NCBI GenBank assembly: GCA_003215055.1
Contig: QCKW01000001.1
Span: 62,001 to 126,000 of the forward strand
Direction of reading: 5' to 3'
DNA: 64,000 bases
Source of the DNA: Pelagibacteraceae bacterium AG-410-N23
Lineage (GTDB): Bacteria; Pseudomonadota; Alphaproteobacteria; Pelagibacterales; Pelagibacteraceae
Part shown: positions 53,827 through 63,010 of the stretch, one piece after another
Layout of the letters: every line of letters begins with the position of its first letter
Position numbering within the stretch: position 1 is the stretch's first letter
The notes under the pieces: generated by a model
Databases searched by the model: none
What the model was told of the DNA's origin: nothing
What the model saw: only the letters and a program-made list of their open reading frames with translations
Made by a program: the position numbers and the translations under genes

Positions 53827-54485
53827 GTAATTTTGATCAAAAAATTATTAACTTTGATTATGAAAAAAGTTTTAATGATGAAGATTATTACATATCAAAT
53901 GCTAATAAACATATATATGATTTATTAAATGACTGGCCTAAATGGGAAAAAAATTTTTTAAATATTTGTGGTGAGAAATTTTCTGGTAAATCACATTTAA
54001 TCAATATATTCATCAAAAGGTTTGGTGGATTTCAAATAAATTGTAAAGATTTCAAAAATGATGACTTAATAAAAGTAAAAAACTTTAAAAATATTATTTT
54101 AGAGGATATTAATGAAAGGATAGATGAAAAGTTACTTTTTACTTTAATAAATATTATTGAGCAAGATGATAAATATCTGATAACAACCTCTAAATTACCA
54201 ATCGTAAATTTAAATTTTGATTTAACTGATTTAAAATCAAGAGCAAAAAATTTTCTCTTACAAAATATAGAAAAACCAGATGATGAGCTGATGTTTGCTT
54301 TAATTTTAAAAAATTTATCAGATAGACAAATATTTTTAGATAGAAAATTAATTGAATATTCAATTAAAAGAATTGATAGATCATATGGAAAAATATTTGA
54401 ATTCATATATAAAATCGACGAAATGAGTTTAAAAAAAAAGGAACCAATAAATTTGAAAATCATTAAAAAAATATTAGGAGAGTAG
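53823..54485 (+). CDS. hda: DnaA-homologous regulatory inactivator-like AAA+ protein (Hda/DnaA-type)
   Basis: A protein of about 220 residues with P-loop GEKFSGKSHLINIF, a Walker B-like ILEDINER, and the C-terminal lid segment (LSDRQIFLDRKLIEYSIKRIDRSYGKIFEFIYKIDEMSL). It resembles Hda, which with the sliding clamp promotes DnaA-ATP hydrolysis after initiation. The clamp-binding peptide (QxxF-like) at the N-terminus is not obvious: SNFDQKIINFDYEKSF is a candidate. The first start at 53811 lies inside DUF2066; the ATG at 53823 makes the ATGA junction. It is followed by aspS with no gap. Confidence 0.82.
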   Translation: MSNFDQKIINFDYEKSFNDEDYYISNANKHIYDLLNDWPKWEKNFLNICGEKFSGKSHLINIFIKRFGGFQINCKDFKNDDLIKVKNFKNIILEDINERIDEKLLFTLINIIEQDDKYLITTSKLPIVNLNFDLTDLKSRAKNFLLQNIEKPDDELMFALILKNLSDRQIFLDRKLIEYSIKRIDRSYGKIFEFIYKIDEMSLKKKEPINLKIIKKILGE

Positions 54486-56276
54486 TTGAATAAATATAGA
54501 AGCCATACCTGTGGAGAATTAAGAAAAGAAAATGTTGGCAAAAAAGTTTTTCTTTCTGGATGGATAAATAAAAAAAGAGATCACGGAAATCTTCTTTTTA
54601 TTGATTTAAGAGACAATTATGGAATTACACAATGTATTATTGATAAAGAAAATTCAAATTTTAAAACTTTAGAAAAAATACAGCTTGAAACAGTTATTAA
54701 GATTGAGGGAAAGGTTGTAAATAGATCTAATGAAACAATTAATAAAGAAATTGAGACTGGTGAGATAGAAGTTTTAATTGAAAATTTTAGAATTCTTGGG
54801 ACTTGTAAAGAATTGCCTATGCCAGTTTTTAGTGATCAAGAATATGCTGAAGACATAAGATTAAAATACAGATTTCTAGATTTAAGAAGAAAAAAAATTC
54901 ATGAAAATATTATTTTAAGATCAAAAGTTATTTCATTTATTAGAAATGAAATGAACAGCTTAGGGTTTTTAGAATATCAAACCCCCATATTAACATCCTC
55001 TAGCCCTGAAGGTGCTAGAGATTTTTTAGTACCCAGTAGATTAAATCCAGGAAAATTTTATGCGCTTCCACAAGCACCTCAGCAATTTAAACAATTAATC
55101 ATGGTTTCAGGTTTTGATAAATATTTTCAAATTGCTCCTTGTTTTAGAGACGAAGATGCAAGAGCAGATAGAAGTCCAGGAGAATTTTATCAACTTGATT
55201 TAGAAATGTCATTTGTTGAGCAAGAAGATGTATTTAATGTTGTTGAAACTTTATTAACAAAAACTTTCAAAAAGTTTTCAGATAATAAATTTATGTTTAG
55301 TAAGTTTCCCAAGATTTCTTATGCAGACGCTTTATTGAAATATGGAACAGACAAGCCTGATTTGAGAAATCCATTGATAATAAACGATATTACAGAAATT
55401 TTTTCTAGAGATGATGTATCTTTTGAGATTTTTAAAAAACTGGTTAAATCAGGGTCTAAAGTAAGATGTATTGTTACAAAAAATACAAAAGATAAACCAA
55501 GAAGTTTTTTTGATGGAATAGATAAGTGGGCAAAAGATCAAGGAGCATCTGGAATGGCCTATTTTACATTTGAAAAAGAAAAAGAAAAAGAAATTTCGGG
55601 TAAAGGTCCAGTTGGTAAATTTTTTTCAAAACAAGCACTAGAAGAAATCATGAAAAAAACAGGTGCAAAAATAGGGGATAGTATATTTTTTGCCTGTAAC
55701 AAAAAAAGTGAATTAGAGAGGATTACATCTTTAGCAAGAGATAAAATTGCAAGAGAATTAGGTTTAGTAGATAACAACATGTTTGCATTTTGTTGGATAG
55801 TTGACTACCCAATGTTCGAAAGAGATGACCAAACAAAAAAAATAAAATTTAGTCATAATCCTTTCTCGATGCCACAAGGAGATATTGATCAAATTAATTT
55901 TAAAAAACCTCTAGAAATTCTAGCTTATCAATATGACATAGTATGTAATGGAATTGAACTTTCATCTGGGGCCATAAGGAACCACATACCTAATTTGATG
56001 TACAAGCTTTTTGCGATTGCTGGTTATGATAAAAATGTTGTAGATGAAAGGTTTAGTGGCATGATAAATGCATTAAGTTTTGGTGCGCCACCTCATGGAG
56101 GTATTGCTCCTGGGATTGATAGAATCGTTATGCTTCTCGCAAATGAAAAAAACATAAGAGAAGTAACAATGTTTCCGATGAATCAAAATGCCCAGGATTT
56201 GATGATGAGTGCACCTTCTGAAGTTAGTGAAGAACAATTAAAAGAATTAAACTTAGCTTTAAAATCCAAAAAATAA
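54486..56276 (+). CDS. aspS: Aspartyl-tRNA synthetase
   Basis: A 596-residue class II synthetase of bacterial type: an OB-fold anticodon domain (residues 1-110, VFLSGWINKKRDHGNLLFIDLRD), a catalytic core (DFLVPSRLNPGKFYALPQAPQQFKQLIM, FRDEDARADRSPGEFYQLD), an inserted GAD domain (about 290-410), and motif 3 GAPPHGGIAPGIDRIVML. The start is TTG at 54486, directly after the hda stop, since no ATG exists at the family N-terminus (MNKYRSHTCGEL). The TTG may limit expression. No asnS/gatCAB information is in the window. Confidence 0.96.
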   Translation: MNKYRSHTCGELRKENVGKKVFLSGWINKKRDHGNLLFIDLRDNYGITQCIIDKENSNFKTLEKIQLETVIKIEGKVVNRSNETINKEIETGEIEVLIENFRILGTCKELPMPVFSDQEYAEDIRLKYRFLDLRRKKIHENIILRSKVISFIRNEMNSLGFLEYQTPILTSSSPEGARDFLVPSRLNPGKFYALPQAPQQFKQLIMVSGFDKYFQIAPCFRDEDARADRSPGEFYQLDLEMSFVEQEDVFNVVETLLTKTFKKFSDNKFMFSKFPKISYADALLKYGTDKPDLRNPLIINDITEIFSRDDVSFEIFKKLVKSGSKVRCIVTKNTKDKPRSFFDGIDKWAKDQGASGMAYFTFEKEKEKEISGKGPVGKFFSKQALEEIMKKTGAKIGDSIFFACNKKSELERITSLARDKIARELGLVDNNMFAFCWIVDYPMFERDDQTKKIKFSHNPFSMPQGDIDQINFKKPLEILAYQYDIVCNGIELSSGAIRNHIPNLMYKLFAIAGYDKNVVDERFSGMINALSFGAPPHGGIAPGIDRIVMLLANEKNIREVTMFPMNQNAQDLMMSAPSEVSEEQLKELNLALKSKK

Positions 56277-57101
56277 CTATTTTTTACCTTTTAGACTTAT
56301 TTTAACATCAGATAAATCAACAAGATTTTTCTTATAGTTATTTCTAACAAATCCTTTGCTAGTTATATCTTTTACAATTTTTAAAAATTGATTTTGGTCT
56401 TCAGTATTATTTTGTTCATCTAAATTAGATCCCTCGAGATTTCCAATTGAAGGGGTATGAGCTAAATCTTCTCTATTCTGGTATGAAATAGCAAGTTCCC
56501 TAAAAATATAATCTAGTATAGAGGTAGCACTTAAAATACGATCATTACCGTGAACTTTTCCCGAAGGTTCAAATTTGGTTCCAACAAATGCGCTTATAAA
56601 TTCATCTAAAGGAACTCCATATTGTAATCCAAGAGACACAGCGATTGCAAAATTATTCATAAGAGCTTTAACAAGCTCACCTTCTTTACTTGTATCAATA
56701 AATATTTCTCCTATTTTGCCATCTTCATACTCTCCAGTATGTAAGTACACCTTGTGATCGCCAATAGTTGCTTTTTGAATATAACCTTTTCTTCTATCTG
56801 GCATACCAAATCTTCTACTATTCATTTCTGAATTTACATTTGATGTTTTAATAATATTTTCGATTTTTTCGGCATCTGCTTTTTTCGTTTGAGAAACAAT
56901 ATCAATTTTTTGATTTTTCGATATTTTATTATTTGGATCTAGACTTTTTGTTTTCCTGTTATCTAATTTTACATCCAGAATTTCATATTTACCATCATCT
57001 CTCCGTTCTAAATTTTTAAGCTCATTTTCTCCAATGTCATCTAAGTAATGATTAACTTTGAATGTGCATGTGTAATATGTTTCAACTAAATATTTTGCCA
57101 T
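56277..57101 (-). CDS. Stand-alone NrdJ C-terminal-like (TSCPD-type) protein
   Basis: The protein (about 274 residues) has its C-terminal 165 residues matching the C-terminal portion of B12-dependent class II ribonucleotide reductase: [59 protein letters not shown] and [30 protein letters not shown]. The N-terminal 110 residues ([22 protein letters not shown]...) are different and not catalytic RNR. The catalytic core of NrdJ is absent. I use ATG 57101; a TTG at 57161 would add 20 residues. It faces the divergent NDUFA12 gene across a 114-bp gap. Function unknown, possibly nucleotide-sensing. Confidence 0.75.
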   Translation of the reverse strand: MAKYLVETYYTCTFKVNHYLDDIGENELKNLERRDDGKYEILDVKLDNRKTKSLDPNNKISKNQKIDIVSQTKKADAEKIENIIKTSNVNSEMNSRRFGMPDRRKGYIQKATIGDHKVYLHTGEYEDGKIGEIFIDTSKEGELVKALMNNFAIAVSLGLQYGVPLDEFISAFVGTKFEPSGKVHGNDRILSATSILDYIFRELAISYQNREDLAHTPSIGNLEGSNLDEQNNTEDQNQFLKIVKDITSKGFVRNNYKKNLVDLSDVKISLKGKK

Positions 57102-57215
57102 TTTACCCCAGTTTTTAAAATTGTTTGATAATTGAATTAATTCATTTATATACAAAATCAAATTTTAGTCTAATTTAATTTATACAATTTTAAATTGAAA
57201 TTTTTATAATATTTT

Positions 57216-57575
57216 ATGTTGACACTTTTTAGAAAAATTTTCACCTGGTGGAATCGTGATACTTTTGGAACTAGATTAAAGACAATTTTTTTTGGTAAAT
57301 ATGTTGGAAAAGATTCTTTAGGAAATAAATATTATGAAAGTAAAAAAGGAAAAAGATGGGTCATTTATTCTGGTAATGTAGATGCATCAAATATCCCTGT
57401 TGAATGGTTTTCGTGGATACATTTTACCAAAAATAAAATTGAGCAAGAACATGAACTAAAAAAATACAGTTGGCAGAAGCCTCACCAACCAAATTTAACA
57501 GGAACAGAAAAAGCTTATTATCCAAATAAAGAAAAAGATGTTACTAAAAAGAAATATAAAACCTGGAAAAGTTAA
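57216..57575 (+). CDS. NDUFA12/B17.2-type subunit of NADH dehydrogenase complex I
   Basis: A 119-residue accessory-subunit protein with the family core WNRDTFGTRLKTIFFGKYVGKDSLGNKYYESKKGKRWVIYSG (residues 13-54) and IPVEWFSWIHFTKN. NDUFA12 family proteins stabilise complex I in mitochondria and alphaproteobacteria. Its 3' end overlaps the DUF2155 gene by 38 bp, which encodes a different frame. The NDUFA12-DUF2155-accC neighbourhood is common in alphaproteobacteria. Confidence 0.88.
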   Translation: MLTLFRKIFTWWNRDTFGTRLKTIFFGKYVGKDSLGNKYYESKKGKRWVIYSGNVDASNIPVEWFSWIHFTKNKIEQEHELKKYSWQKPHQPNLTGTEKAYYPNKEKDVTKKKYKTWKS

Positions 57576-57945
57576 TTTAATTCATTTAAATTTTTTTTTT
57601 TTAATATTTATTTTGTTTTCTTTCAATTTAAAAGCTGATGACTCAATCAAAAATACACATACAAATATAAAAGTTTTAGACAAAATCAGTTCAAAAAATA
57701 CTTTAGTTGTATTGGAGAATGGAATTGAGTTTAAACATAAAGATTTATTAATAAAAAGTATGAAATGTGTAAATTCAGAGTTTGATGATAATCCAGAAAT
57801 AATGGCGTATATTCAAGTGAAAGATTTAACTAATAAAGATAATGATGATGTTTTTGTATTCAATGGATGGATGTTTTCATCTAGTCCATCAATCGCACCA
57901 TTTGATCATCCAGTTTATGATATATGGTTAGTAAAATGTTATTAA
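57538..57945 (+). CDS. DUF2155-type exported protein
   Basis: A 135-residue protein with a signal peptide (residues 17-33, ending FNLKA) and a DUF2155 domain: IKVLDKISSKNTLVVLENGIEFKHKDLLIKSMKC and the C-terminal NGWMFSSSPSIAPFDHPVYDIWLVKC with two cysteines (residues 77 and 134) that could form a disulfide. It is probably periplasmic; function unknown. The ATG lies 38 bp inside the NDUFA12 gene. Its end overlaps accC by 4 bp (convergent). Confidence 0.82.
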   Translation: MLLKRNIKPGKVNLIHLNFFFLIFILFSFNLKADDSIKNTHTNIKVLDKISSKNTLVVLENGIEFKHKDLLIKSMKCVNSEFDDNPEIMAYIQVKDLTNKDNDDVFVFNGWMFSSSPSIAPFDHPVYDIWLVKCY

Positions 57946-59279
57946 ACTATTTTTTCATTATCAAGCCAGCTTACATTAAAATCAGATTTGATAAATTTTT
58001 TATGATTAAGAAGTTTTTTGTGTAGTGGTATTGTGGTTGTTATGCCTTCTATTACAAACTCATCTAAAGATCTGTTCATTCTTTGAATAGCTTCAACTCT
58101 ATTTCTACCATGGCATATAAGTTTACAAACCATACTATCGTAATAAGGTGTTACCTTGTAGCCCTGAAATATTGCGCCATCAACTCTTGTTCTAAATCCT
58201 GAAGGTTGATGGCACATGCCTATAGTTCCAGGTGAAGGTTGAAAATTTTTACTTGGATCTTCAGCATTAATTCTACATTCTATTGCGTGACCTCTTGGGT
58301 TAACATCTGATTGTTTTAAAGCAGTTTCACCTGTAAATGCGATGTTTATTTGCTCTTTTATTATATCTATTCCTGTTACCATTTCAGTAACAGGATGCTC
58401 AACTTGAACTCTAGTATTCATTTCTAAAAAATAAAATTTTCCATCCTCGTAAATAAACTCAACTGTACCTGCACCTTCGTAACCAATTTTACTTACCATT
58501 TTTACAGTTCTCTCGAAAAGATCTTTTCTTATGTCATCATTAAGAACAGGACTTGGAGTTTCTTCAATAAGTTTTTGGTGACGTCTTTGGACTGAACAAT
58601 CTCTTTCATGCAAATGTACTGTTCTATTTTTACCTGATAAAATTTGGACTTCAATATGCCTCGGATTCTGAAAAAATTTTTCAATATAAACTTCATCATT
58701 ACCAAAATATTTTAGAGCCTCAGATTTAGCAGTAGAAAAAAGTGTTTCAAAATCTTTTTCTTCTTGAACAATCTTCATTCCTTTTCCACCTCCACCCCCA
58801 GAAGCTTTTATTAAAACTGGAAAACCTATTTTTTTACACAATTCTTTTGCTTGAGACACATCTTTCACGCCTCCCTCTGAACCTTCTATAATTGGAAGAC
58901 CATTTTCTTTTGCAATTTTTTTAGCTTGAATTTTATCACCCATCATTTTTATATGATTAGATGAAGCTCCAATAAATTTTATATTATTTTCCTCTAATAT
59001 TTTTGCAAAGTTTGCATTTTCTGATAAAAAACCATAACCAGGATGTACTGCCTCAGCGCCTGTTAAATCTACAGCAGATAAAATTGCTGGAATATTCAAA
59101 TAGCTATTAGAGGGCTGGTGTGATCCAATGCAAACACTTTCGTCAGCTAATCTAACATGCATACTATCTCTATCAACATCTGAGTGGACTGCTACTGTTG
59201 AAATACCCCATTCTTTGCAAGCTCTAATTACTCTGACTGCAATTTCTCCTCTATTTGCAATTAAAATTTTTTTAAACAT
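57942..59279 (-). CDS. accC: Acetyl-CoA carboxylase, biotin carboxylase subunit
   Basis: A 445-residue ATP-grasp carboxylase, the same length as E. coli AccC: ANRGEIAVRVIRACKE, KASGGGGGKGMKIV, RDCSVQRRHQKLIEE and EMNTRVQVEHPVTEMVTGIDI. It carboxylates biotin on AccB. The ATG touches the accB stop. It forms one operon with aroQ and accB; accA and accD are elsewhere. Confidence 0.97.
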   Translation of the reverse strand: MFKKILIANRGEIAVRVIRACKEWGISTVAVHSDVDRDSMHVRLADESVCIGSHQPSNSYLNIPAILSAVDLTGAEAVHPGYGFLSENANFAKILEENNIKFIGASSNHIKMMGDKIQAKKIAKENGLPIIEGSEGGVKDVSQAKELCKKIGFPVLIKASGGGGGKGMKIVQEEKDFETLFSTAKSEALKYFGNDEVYIEKFFQNPRHIEVQILSGKNRTVHLHERDCSVQRRHQKLIEETPSPVLNDDIRKDLFERTVKMVSKIGYEGAGTVEFIYEDGKFYFLEMNTRVQVEHPVTEMVTGIDIIKEQINIAFTGETALKQSDVNPRGHAIECRINAEDPSKNFQPSPGTIGMCHQPSGFRTRVDGAIFQGYKVTPYYDSMVCKLICHGRNRVEAIQRMNRSLDEFVIEGITTTIPLHKKLLNHKKFIKSDFNVSWLDNEKIV

Positions 59280-59704
59280 TATTCAAGGATAATAATTGTC
59301 TGACCAAATTCTACTGGTTGACCGTCTTGAACACAAATTTCTTTTACAACTCCATCTGAAGTAGAAGGCACATGATTCATCGTTTTCATAGCTTCGACAA
59401 TCATAACGGTATCACCCTTTTTAATTTTTTTTCCAACTTCAACAAACTTTTTTGCCCCTGGCTCTGGTGCATGATATGCAGTGCCTATTATAGGAGATGT
59501 AACTTCAATTCCTGTTTTTTTAGTTTTAGTTGGTTGGTTATCTAATTTATTCTCATTTTTTGTAGATATTGTTTGGTTGTTAACTGAGATATTATTTTTG
59601 GATACTTTTATTTTGGTGTCTTTTTCTGTGTATTCTAATTCTGTTAAATTGAACTCATCCAAATAATCGCTAAGTTCTTTTATAATTTTCTTATCTATTT
59701 TCAT
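59279..59704 (-). CDS. accB: Acetyl-CoA carboxylase, biotin carboxyl carrier protein
   Basis: A 141-residue BCCP with a C-terminal biotinyl domain; the biotinylated Lys107 is in VEAMKTMNHVPS. The N-terminal half is a flexible, lysine/asparagine-rich linker, the usual shape for AccB. It carries CO2 between AccC and AccAD. It overlaps the aroQ stop by 4 bp and abuts accC. Confidence 0.97.
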   Translation of the reverse strand: MKIDKKIIKELSDYLDEFNLTELEYTEKDTKIKVSKNNISVNNQTISTKNENKLDNQPTKTKKTGIEVTSPIIGTAYHAPEPGAKKFVEVGKKIKKGDTVMIVEAMKTMNHVPSTSDGVVKEICVQDGQPVEFGQTIIILE

Positions 59705-60141
59705 TTTTTGATAAGTTTTTGCATTGAAATTATGGCTAAAATATAACCATCAGCTCCTAAACCAAAAATTCCACCTGTAACAATATCACTTATTAAAGAT
59801 TTTTGTCTAAATTCCTCTCTTTTATAAATATTTGATATATGAAGTTCAATTATTGGTTTTTTAAAAATATCTAAAGCATCTCTAATTGCGACAGAAGTAT
59901 GTGTAAATCCTGCAGCATTAATAATTATTCCATCAAAATTTTTTCTTGAGTTTTGTATTATATTTACAAGCTCACCTTCTATGTTAGACTGAGCAAATTC
60001 AATGTCTAATCCTAGTTCTTTAGATTTTTTTTTACATAATTCTTTTATTTTATCTAGCGTAAGAGAGCCATATTGTGATTGTTCTCTTTCACCTAATAGA
60101 TTAAGATTTGGACCATTGATAATAATTATTTTATTATTCAT
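59701..60141 (-). CDS. aroQ: Type II 3-dehydroquinate dehydratase
   Basis: A 146-residue type II dehydroquinase with NGPNLNLLGEREQSQYG (active-site Tyr in the flexible lid), NAAGFTHTSVAIRDAL and HISNIYKREEFRQKS. It makes 3-dehydroshikimate in aromatic amino acid synthesis. The aroQ-accB-accC order is standard. It is 16 bp from the divergent thiS start. Confidence 0.96.
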   Translation of the reverse strand: MNNKIIIINGPNLNLLGEREQSQYGSLTLDKIKELCKKKSKELGLDIEFAQSNIEGELVNIIQNSRKNFDGIIINAAGFTHTSVAIRDALDIFKKPIIELHISNIYKREEFRQKSLISDIVTGGIFGLGADGYILAIISMQKLIKK

Positions 60142-60157
60142 TCAGCTCTTATATACG

Positions 60158-60367
60158 ATGAAAAAAATAAAAATAAAAGTAAATGGTAAAATAAAAAGAA
60201 TTTCTGAAAATACTAGGCTGTCAGATCTTATTAAATCTTTAAAAATACCTATTAAAAAAGTAGCAATTGAATTAAATCAAGAAATAATAGATAAGAAAAA
60301 ACTTAAAAACGTAAAAATTCAAAATGGAGATAAAATCGAAATAGTTCATTTTATTGGAGGTGGTTAA
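60158..60367 (+). CDS. thiS: Sulfur carrier protein ThiS
   Basis: A 69-residue ubiquitin-fold protein starting at ATG 60158 and ending in IVHFIGGG; the C-terminal glycines accept sulfur as thiocarboxylate for thiazole synthesis. The KVNGKIKRISENTRLSDLIKSLKI segment matches the family. The frame is also open upstream to 60002, but that part is the reverse of aroQ and not part of the gene. thiG follows by 3 bp. Confidence 0.93.
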   Translation: MKKIKIKVNGKIKRISENTRLSDLIKSLKIPIKKVAIELNQEIIDKKKLKNVKIQNGDKIEIVHFIGGG

Positions 60368-60370
60368 ATA

Positions 60371-61144
60371 TTGAAAAAAGATAAATTTATAATATCGAAC
60401 AAAACTTTTAAATCTAGATTAATCGTAGGCACTGGAAAGTACAAAAATATGAGTGAGTGTGCAAAAGCAATTCAAATCTCAGGTGCAGAGATTGTGACTG
60501 TTGCAGTTAGAAGAGTAAATATTACTGATAAAAAAAAACCATTATTAATGGATTATATAGATCCAAAAAAAATAACATATCTACCAAATACCGCTGGATG
60601 TTTTAGTTCAGAGGAAGCCTTAAGAACTTTGAGATTAGCAAGAGAGATTGGTGGTTGGAAGTTAGTAAAACTTGAAGTTTTAGGAGAAAAAAAAAATTTA
60701 TTCCCTGAAATGATTGAAACTTTGAAGTCAACTGAGGTGCTCACAAAAGAAGGATTTAAAGTAATGGTATATTGTAACGATGATCCTTTAATGGCTAAAA
60801 GATTAGAAAACGCAGGAGCATGTGCAATTATGCCTTTAGCTGCACCAATAGGATCTGGTCTTGGAATTTTAAATAAAATAAATATTAAGATAATTAGAAA
60901 TCAGACAAAATTACCTTTAATTATTGATGCGGGTTTAGGTCAAGCCTCTGATGCTGCTATAGCAATGGAACTTGGTTGTGATGGTGTTTTGGTGAATACA
61001 GCTATAGCTAAAGCTAAAAAACCATTTGTTATGGCCCAAGCATTTAAAAATTCGGTTATAGCAGGAAGACAATCATTTCTTGCAGGTAGAATTGAAAAAA
61101 CATTGTCAGGAAGACCCTCCTCACCATTAGAGGGAATTATTTAG
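60371..61144 (+). CDS. thiG: Thiazole synthase
   Basis: A 257-residue TIM-barrel thiazole synthase starting with TTG (no ATG at the family N-terminus). The catalytic Lys is in LVKLEVLGE, and the phosphate site in [30 protein letters not shown]. It builds the thiazole phosphate of thiamine from DXP, ThiS-thiocarboxylate and an imine. In SAR11 the pyrimidine branch (ThiC) is missing, so only thiazole is made; I cannot check the pyrimidine branch here. It overlaps the rne gene end by 8 bp. Confidence 0.93.
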   Translation: MKKDKFIISNKTFKSRLIVGTGKYKNMSECAKAIQISGAEIVTVAVRRVNITDKKKPLLMDYIDPKKITYLPNTAGCFSSEEALRTLRLAREIGGWKLVKLEVLGEKKNLFPEMIETLKSTEVLTKEGFKVMVYCNDDPLMAKRLENAGACAIMPLAAPIGSGLGILNKINIKIIRNQTKLPLIIDAGLGQASDAAIAMELGCDGVLVNTAIAKAKKPFVMAQAFKNSVIAGRQSFLAGRIEKTLSGRPSSPLEGII

Positions 61145-62912
61145 CTTTTTTATAGATTCTTTTTTTCTTAAAAGGTTTTTTAACGTACTTTTTTTTCTCC
61201 TTAAGATTAATAATATTACTGTATTTTTTCTGTGCATCTAAATTTTTCATTTTTTCTAAATATTCAATAAACTCAATTGATTTTTTGGATTTATTTTTAA
61301 AATCAATAATGTATTCAGGGATAATTAAAGAATTATCTGTAATAATATCAATTTTCATTTTATTTTTTTTTTCAAAATATTTTAAATCTTGAATAAAATT
61401 ATCTTTCAAAAATTCTGTAATTTTTTTACAGACTTTTAATTCAACAAACTTAGCTTTATGTACTACAGCTTTTAATTCAACTAATTTTAATAATTTTTGT
61501 GCGAATGACTCATCGGTGAGTTTAATTTTCCATTTTACTGCACTTTCTCTTAGTCTTTGTCTAGACATTTCGAGTAAACCAAAATTACTAATTCTACCAA
61601 TTTGTATTCTTGCTCTGTCAGATCTACATTTTTCTTTTAATCTTCTTTCAACTGATCTTCTATTTCCATAACTAAGCATATCTATAAAATCAATTATGAT
61701 TAATCCCGATAAATCTCTTATTTTGATTTGTCTTGCAATTTCATCAGCAGCTTCTAAATTTGTATCAAGCGCTGTACTTTCAACATTTTTTTGTTTAATT
61801 GAACTGCCTGAATTTACGTCTATCGAAACTAATGCTTCCGTTGGATTTATAACCAAATATCCACCTGAGTTTAATTTAATTTCAGTATCAAATATTTGAT
61901 TAAGTTTTTCTTCTATCCCTTCTTCTATAAATAGAGGTATTTTACCTCTATATTTTTTAATTTTTTTAAGATCTGATGGCATCATCATTTTCATAAAATT
62001 TTGAGCTTTTTTATATCCATCATTGCCCTCAACAATAATACTTTTTGTATTTTCATCATACATATCTCTAATGGTTCTTTTAATAATTTCACTTTCTTGA
62101 TGGATAAGTGCAGGTGCAATAGAATTAATTGCATTTTCTTTAATTTGATCCCAGGTATTTCTTAGGGTATTTAAATCATGTTCAATTTCATTTCTTGTTT
62201 TATTGCAACCAGCTGTTCTAACAATTAAACCCATTTCTTTTGGTATTATTATATCATTAAGAATTGTTCTAATTTTTTTTCTGTCAATAGGGTTAAAAAT
62301 TTTTCTAGAAATACCTCCTCCTTTAGGTGTATTAGGCATTAATACGATATATTTACCAGCAACAGAAATAAAAGTGCTTAATGCTGCACCTTTTTGACCT
62401 CTTTCATCTTTTATTACTTGAACCAAGATAACTTGATTGGGTTTAATGACCTCCTGTATTTTATATTTTTTAAGTTTAAATTTTTCTTCTTTTATTTCTT
62501 TTTTATTTGACAAATTTTCTTTTTCTTCATTTTCTTTTTTTTCGATTGGGTCATCAATTTCCATTAAACCTTCTGCTAAATTTTCTTCCTCCTTTGCTTC
62601 AACTTCCTTCGAAAGTTCCTCTCTAGCTTTTTCTTCTTCTTTTTTAATTTTTTCTAAATCACTTTGTGGAATTTGATAATAATCTGATTGAATATCATTA
62701 AACGATAAAAAACCATGCCTTTCTCTTCCAAAATCTACGAATGCAGCTTGAAGAGACGGTTCAATACGACTTACCTTGCCTAAATAGATATTATTTTTTA
62801 TTAAGTTATTTTTAATACCTTCATACTCATAATCTTCAATACCGGTCTCAGATTTAAGTACAACTCTAATTTCATTAGGATGCGATGCATCAATGTATAA
62901 ATTTTTGTCCAT
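61137..62912 (-). CDS. rne: Ribonuclease E/G, without the zinc-link motif
   Basis: A 591-residue RNase E/G. The S1 domain starts at residue 35 ([29 protein letters not shown]) and is broken by an acidic, lysine-rich insert (residues 85-145). The catalytic DNase I-like part has ISVDVNSGSS-like [10 protein letters not shown] and LIIIDFIDM with the two catalytic aspartates. After [20 protein letters not shown] the usual CPxCxGxG zinc-link is not there. The C-terminal scaffold is reduced to a short basic tail ([19 protein letters not shown]). It starts mRNA decay and processes rRNA. Confidence 0.93.
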   Translation of the reverse strand: MDKNLYIDASHPNEIRVVLKSETGIEDYEYEGIKNNLIKNNIYLGKVSRIEPSLQAAFVDFGRERHGFLSFNDIQSDYYQIPQSDLEKIKKEEEKAREELSKEVEAKEEENLAEGLMEIDDPIEKKENEEKENLSNKKEIKEEKFKLKKYKIQEVIKPNQVILVQVIKDERGQKGAALSTFISVAGKYIVLMPNTPKGGGISRKIFNPIDRKKIRTILNDIIIPKEMGLIVRTAGCNKTRNEIEHDLNTLRNTWDQIKENAINSIAPALIHQESEIIKRTIRDMYDENTKSIIVEGNDGYKKAQNFMKMMMPSDLKKIKKYRGKIPLFIEEGIEEKLNQIFDTEIKLNSGGYLVINPTEALVSIDVNSGSSIKQKNVESTALDTNLEAADEIARQIKIRDLSGLIIIDFIDMLSYGNRRSVERRLKEKCRSDRARIQIGRISNFGLLEMSRQRLRESAVKWKIKLTDESFAQKLLKLVELKAVVHKAKFVELKVCKKITEFLKDNFIQDLKYFEKKNKMKIDIITDNSLIIPEYIIDFKNKSKKSIEFIEYLEKMKNLDAQKKYSNIINLKEKKKYVKKPFKKKRIYKKAK

Positions 62913-62958
62913 AATTTTTTGGTTAATTGTTTCATTAAATAATAAATTTTAAATTTTG

Positions 62959-62964
62959 TATAAT
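62959..62964 (+). promoter_or_regulatory. Candidate -10 box for the penicillin-binding protein gene
   Basis: TATAAT at 62959-62964, preceded by TG, in the 98-bp divergent gap between rne and the PBP gene, giving a leader of about 40 nt. No matching -35 at 17 bp. A second TATAAT (62996-63001) lies only 9 bp before the ATG. Chance matches are likely in this AT-rich gap. Confidence 0.3.
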
Positions 62965-63010
62965 ACTTATGCCTTATCTTTAACAAATTCCTGGATATAA
63001 TGAAATAAAA

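Noticed and set aside
54032-54541. 169-codon open frame antisense to hda
   Set aside because: It is the reverse shadow of a well-supported AAA+ gene; phenylalanine/isoleucine/serine-rich composition is typical for antisense of lysine-rich genes.
57102-57161. TTG start of the NrdJ-like protein
   Set aside because: The ATG at 57101 gives the conserved-looking [11 protein letters not shown]-terminus; the extra residues look like intergenic DNA.
60002-60157. Upstream extension of thiS
   Set aside because: This part is the complement of aroQ and has no ThiS similarity; ThiS is complete from 60158.
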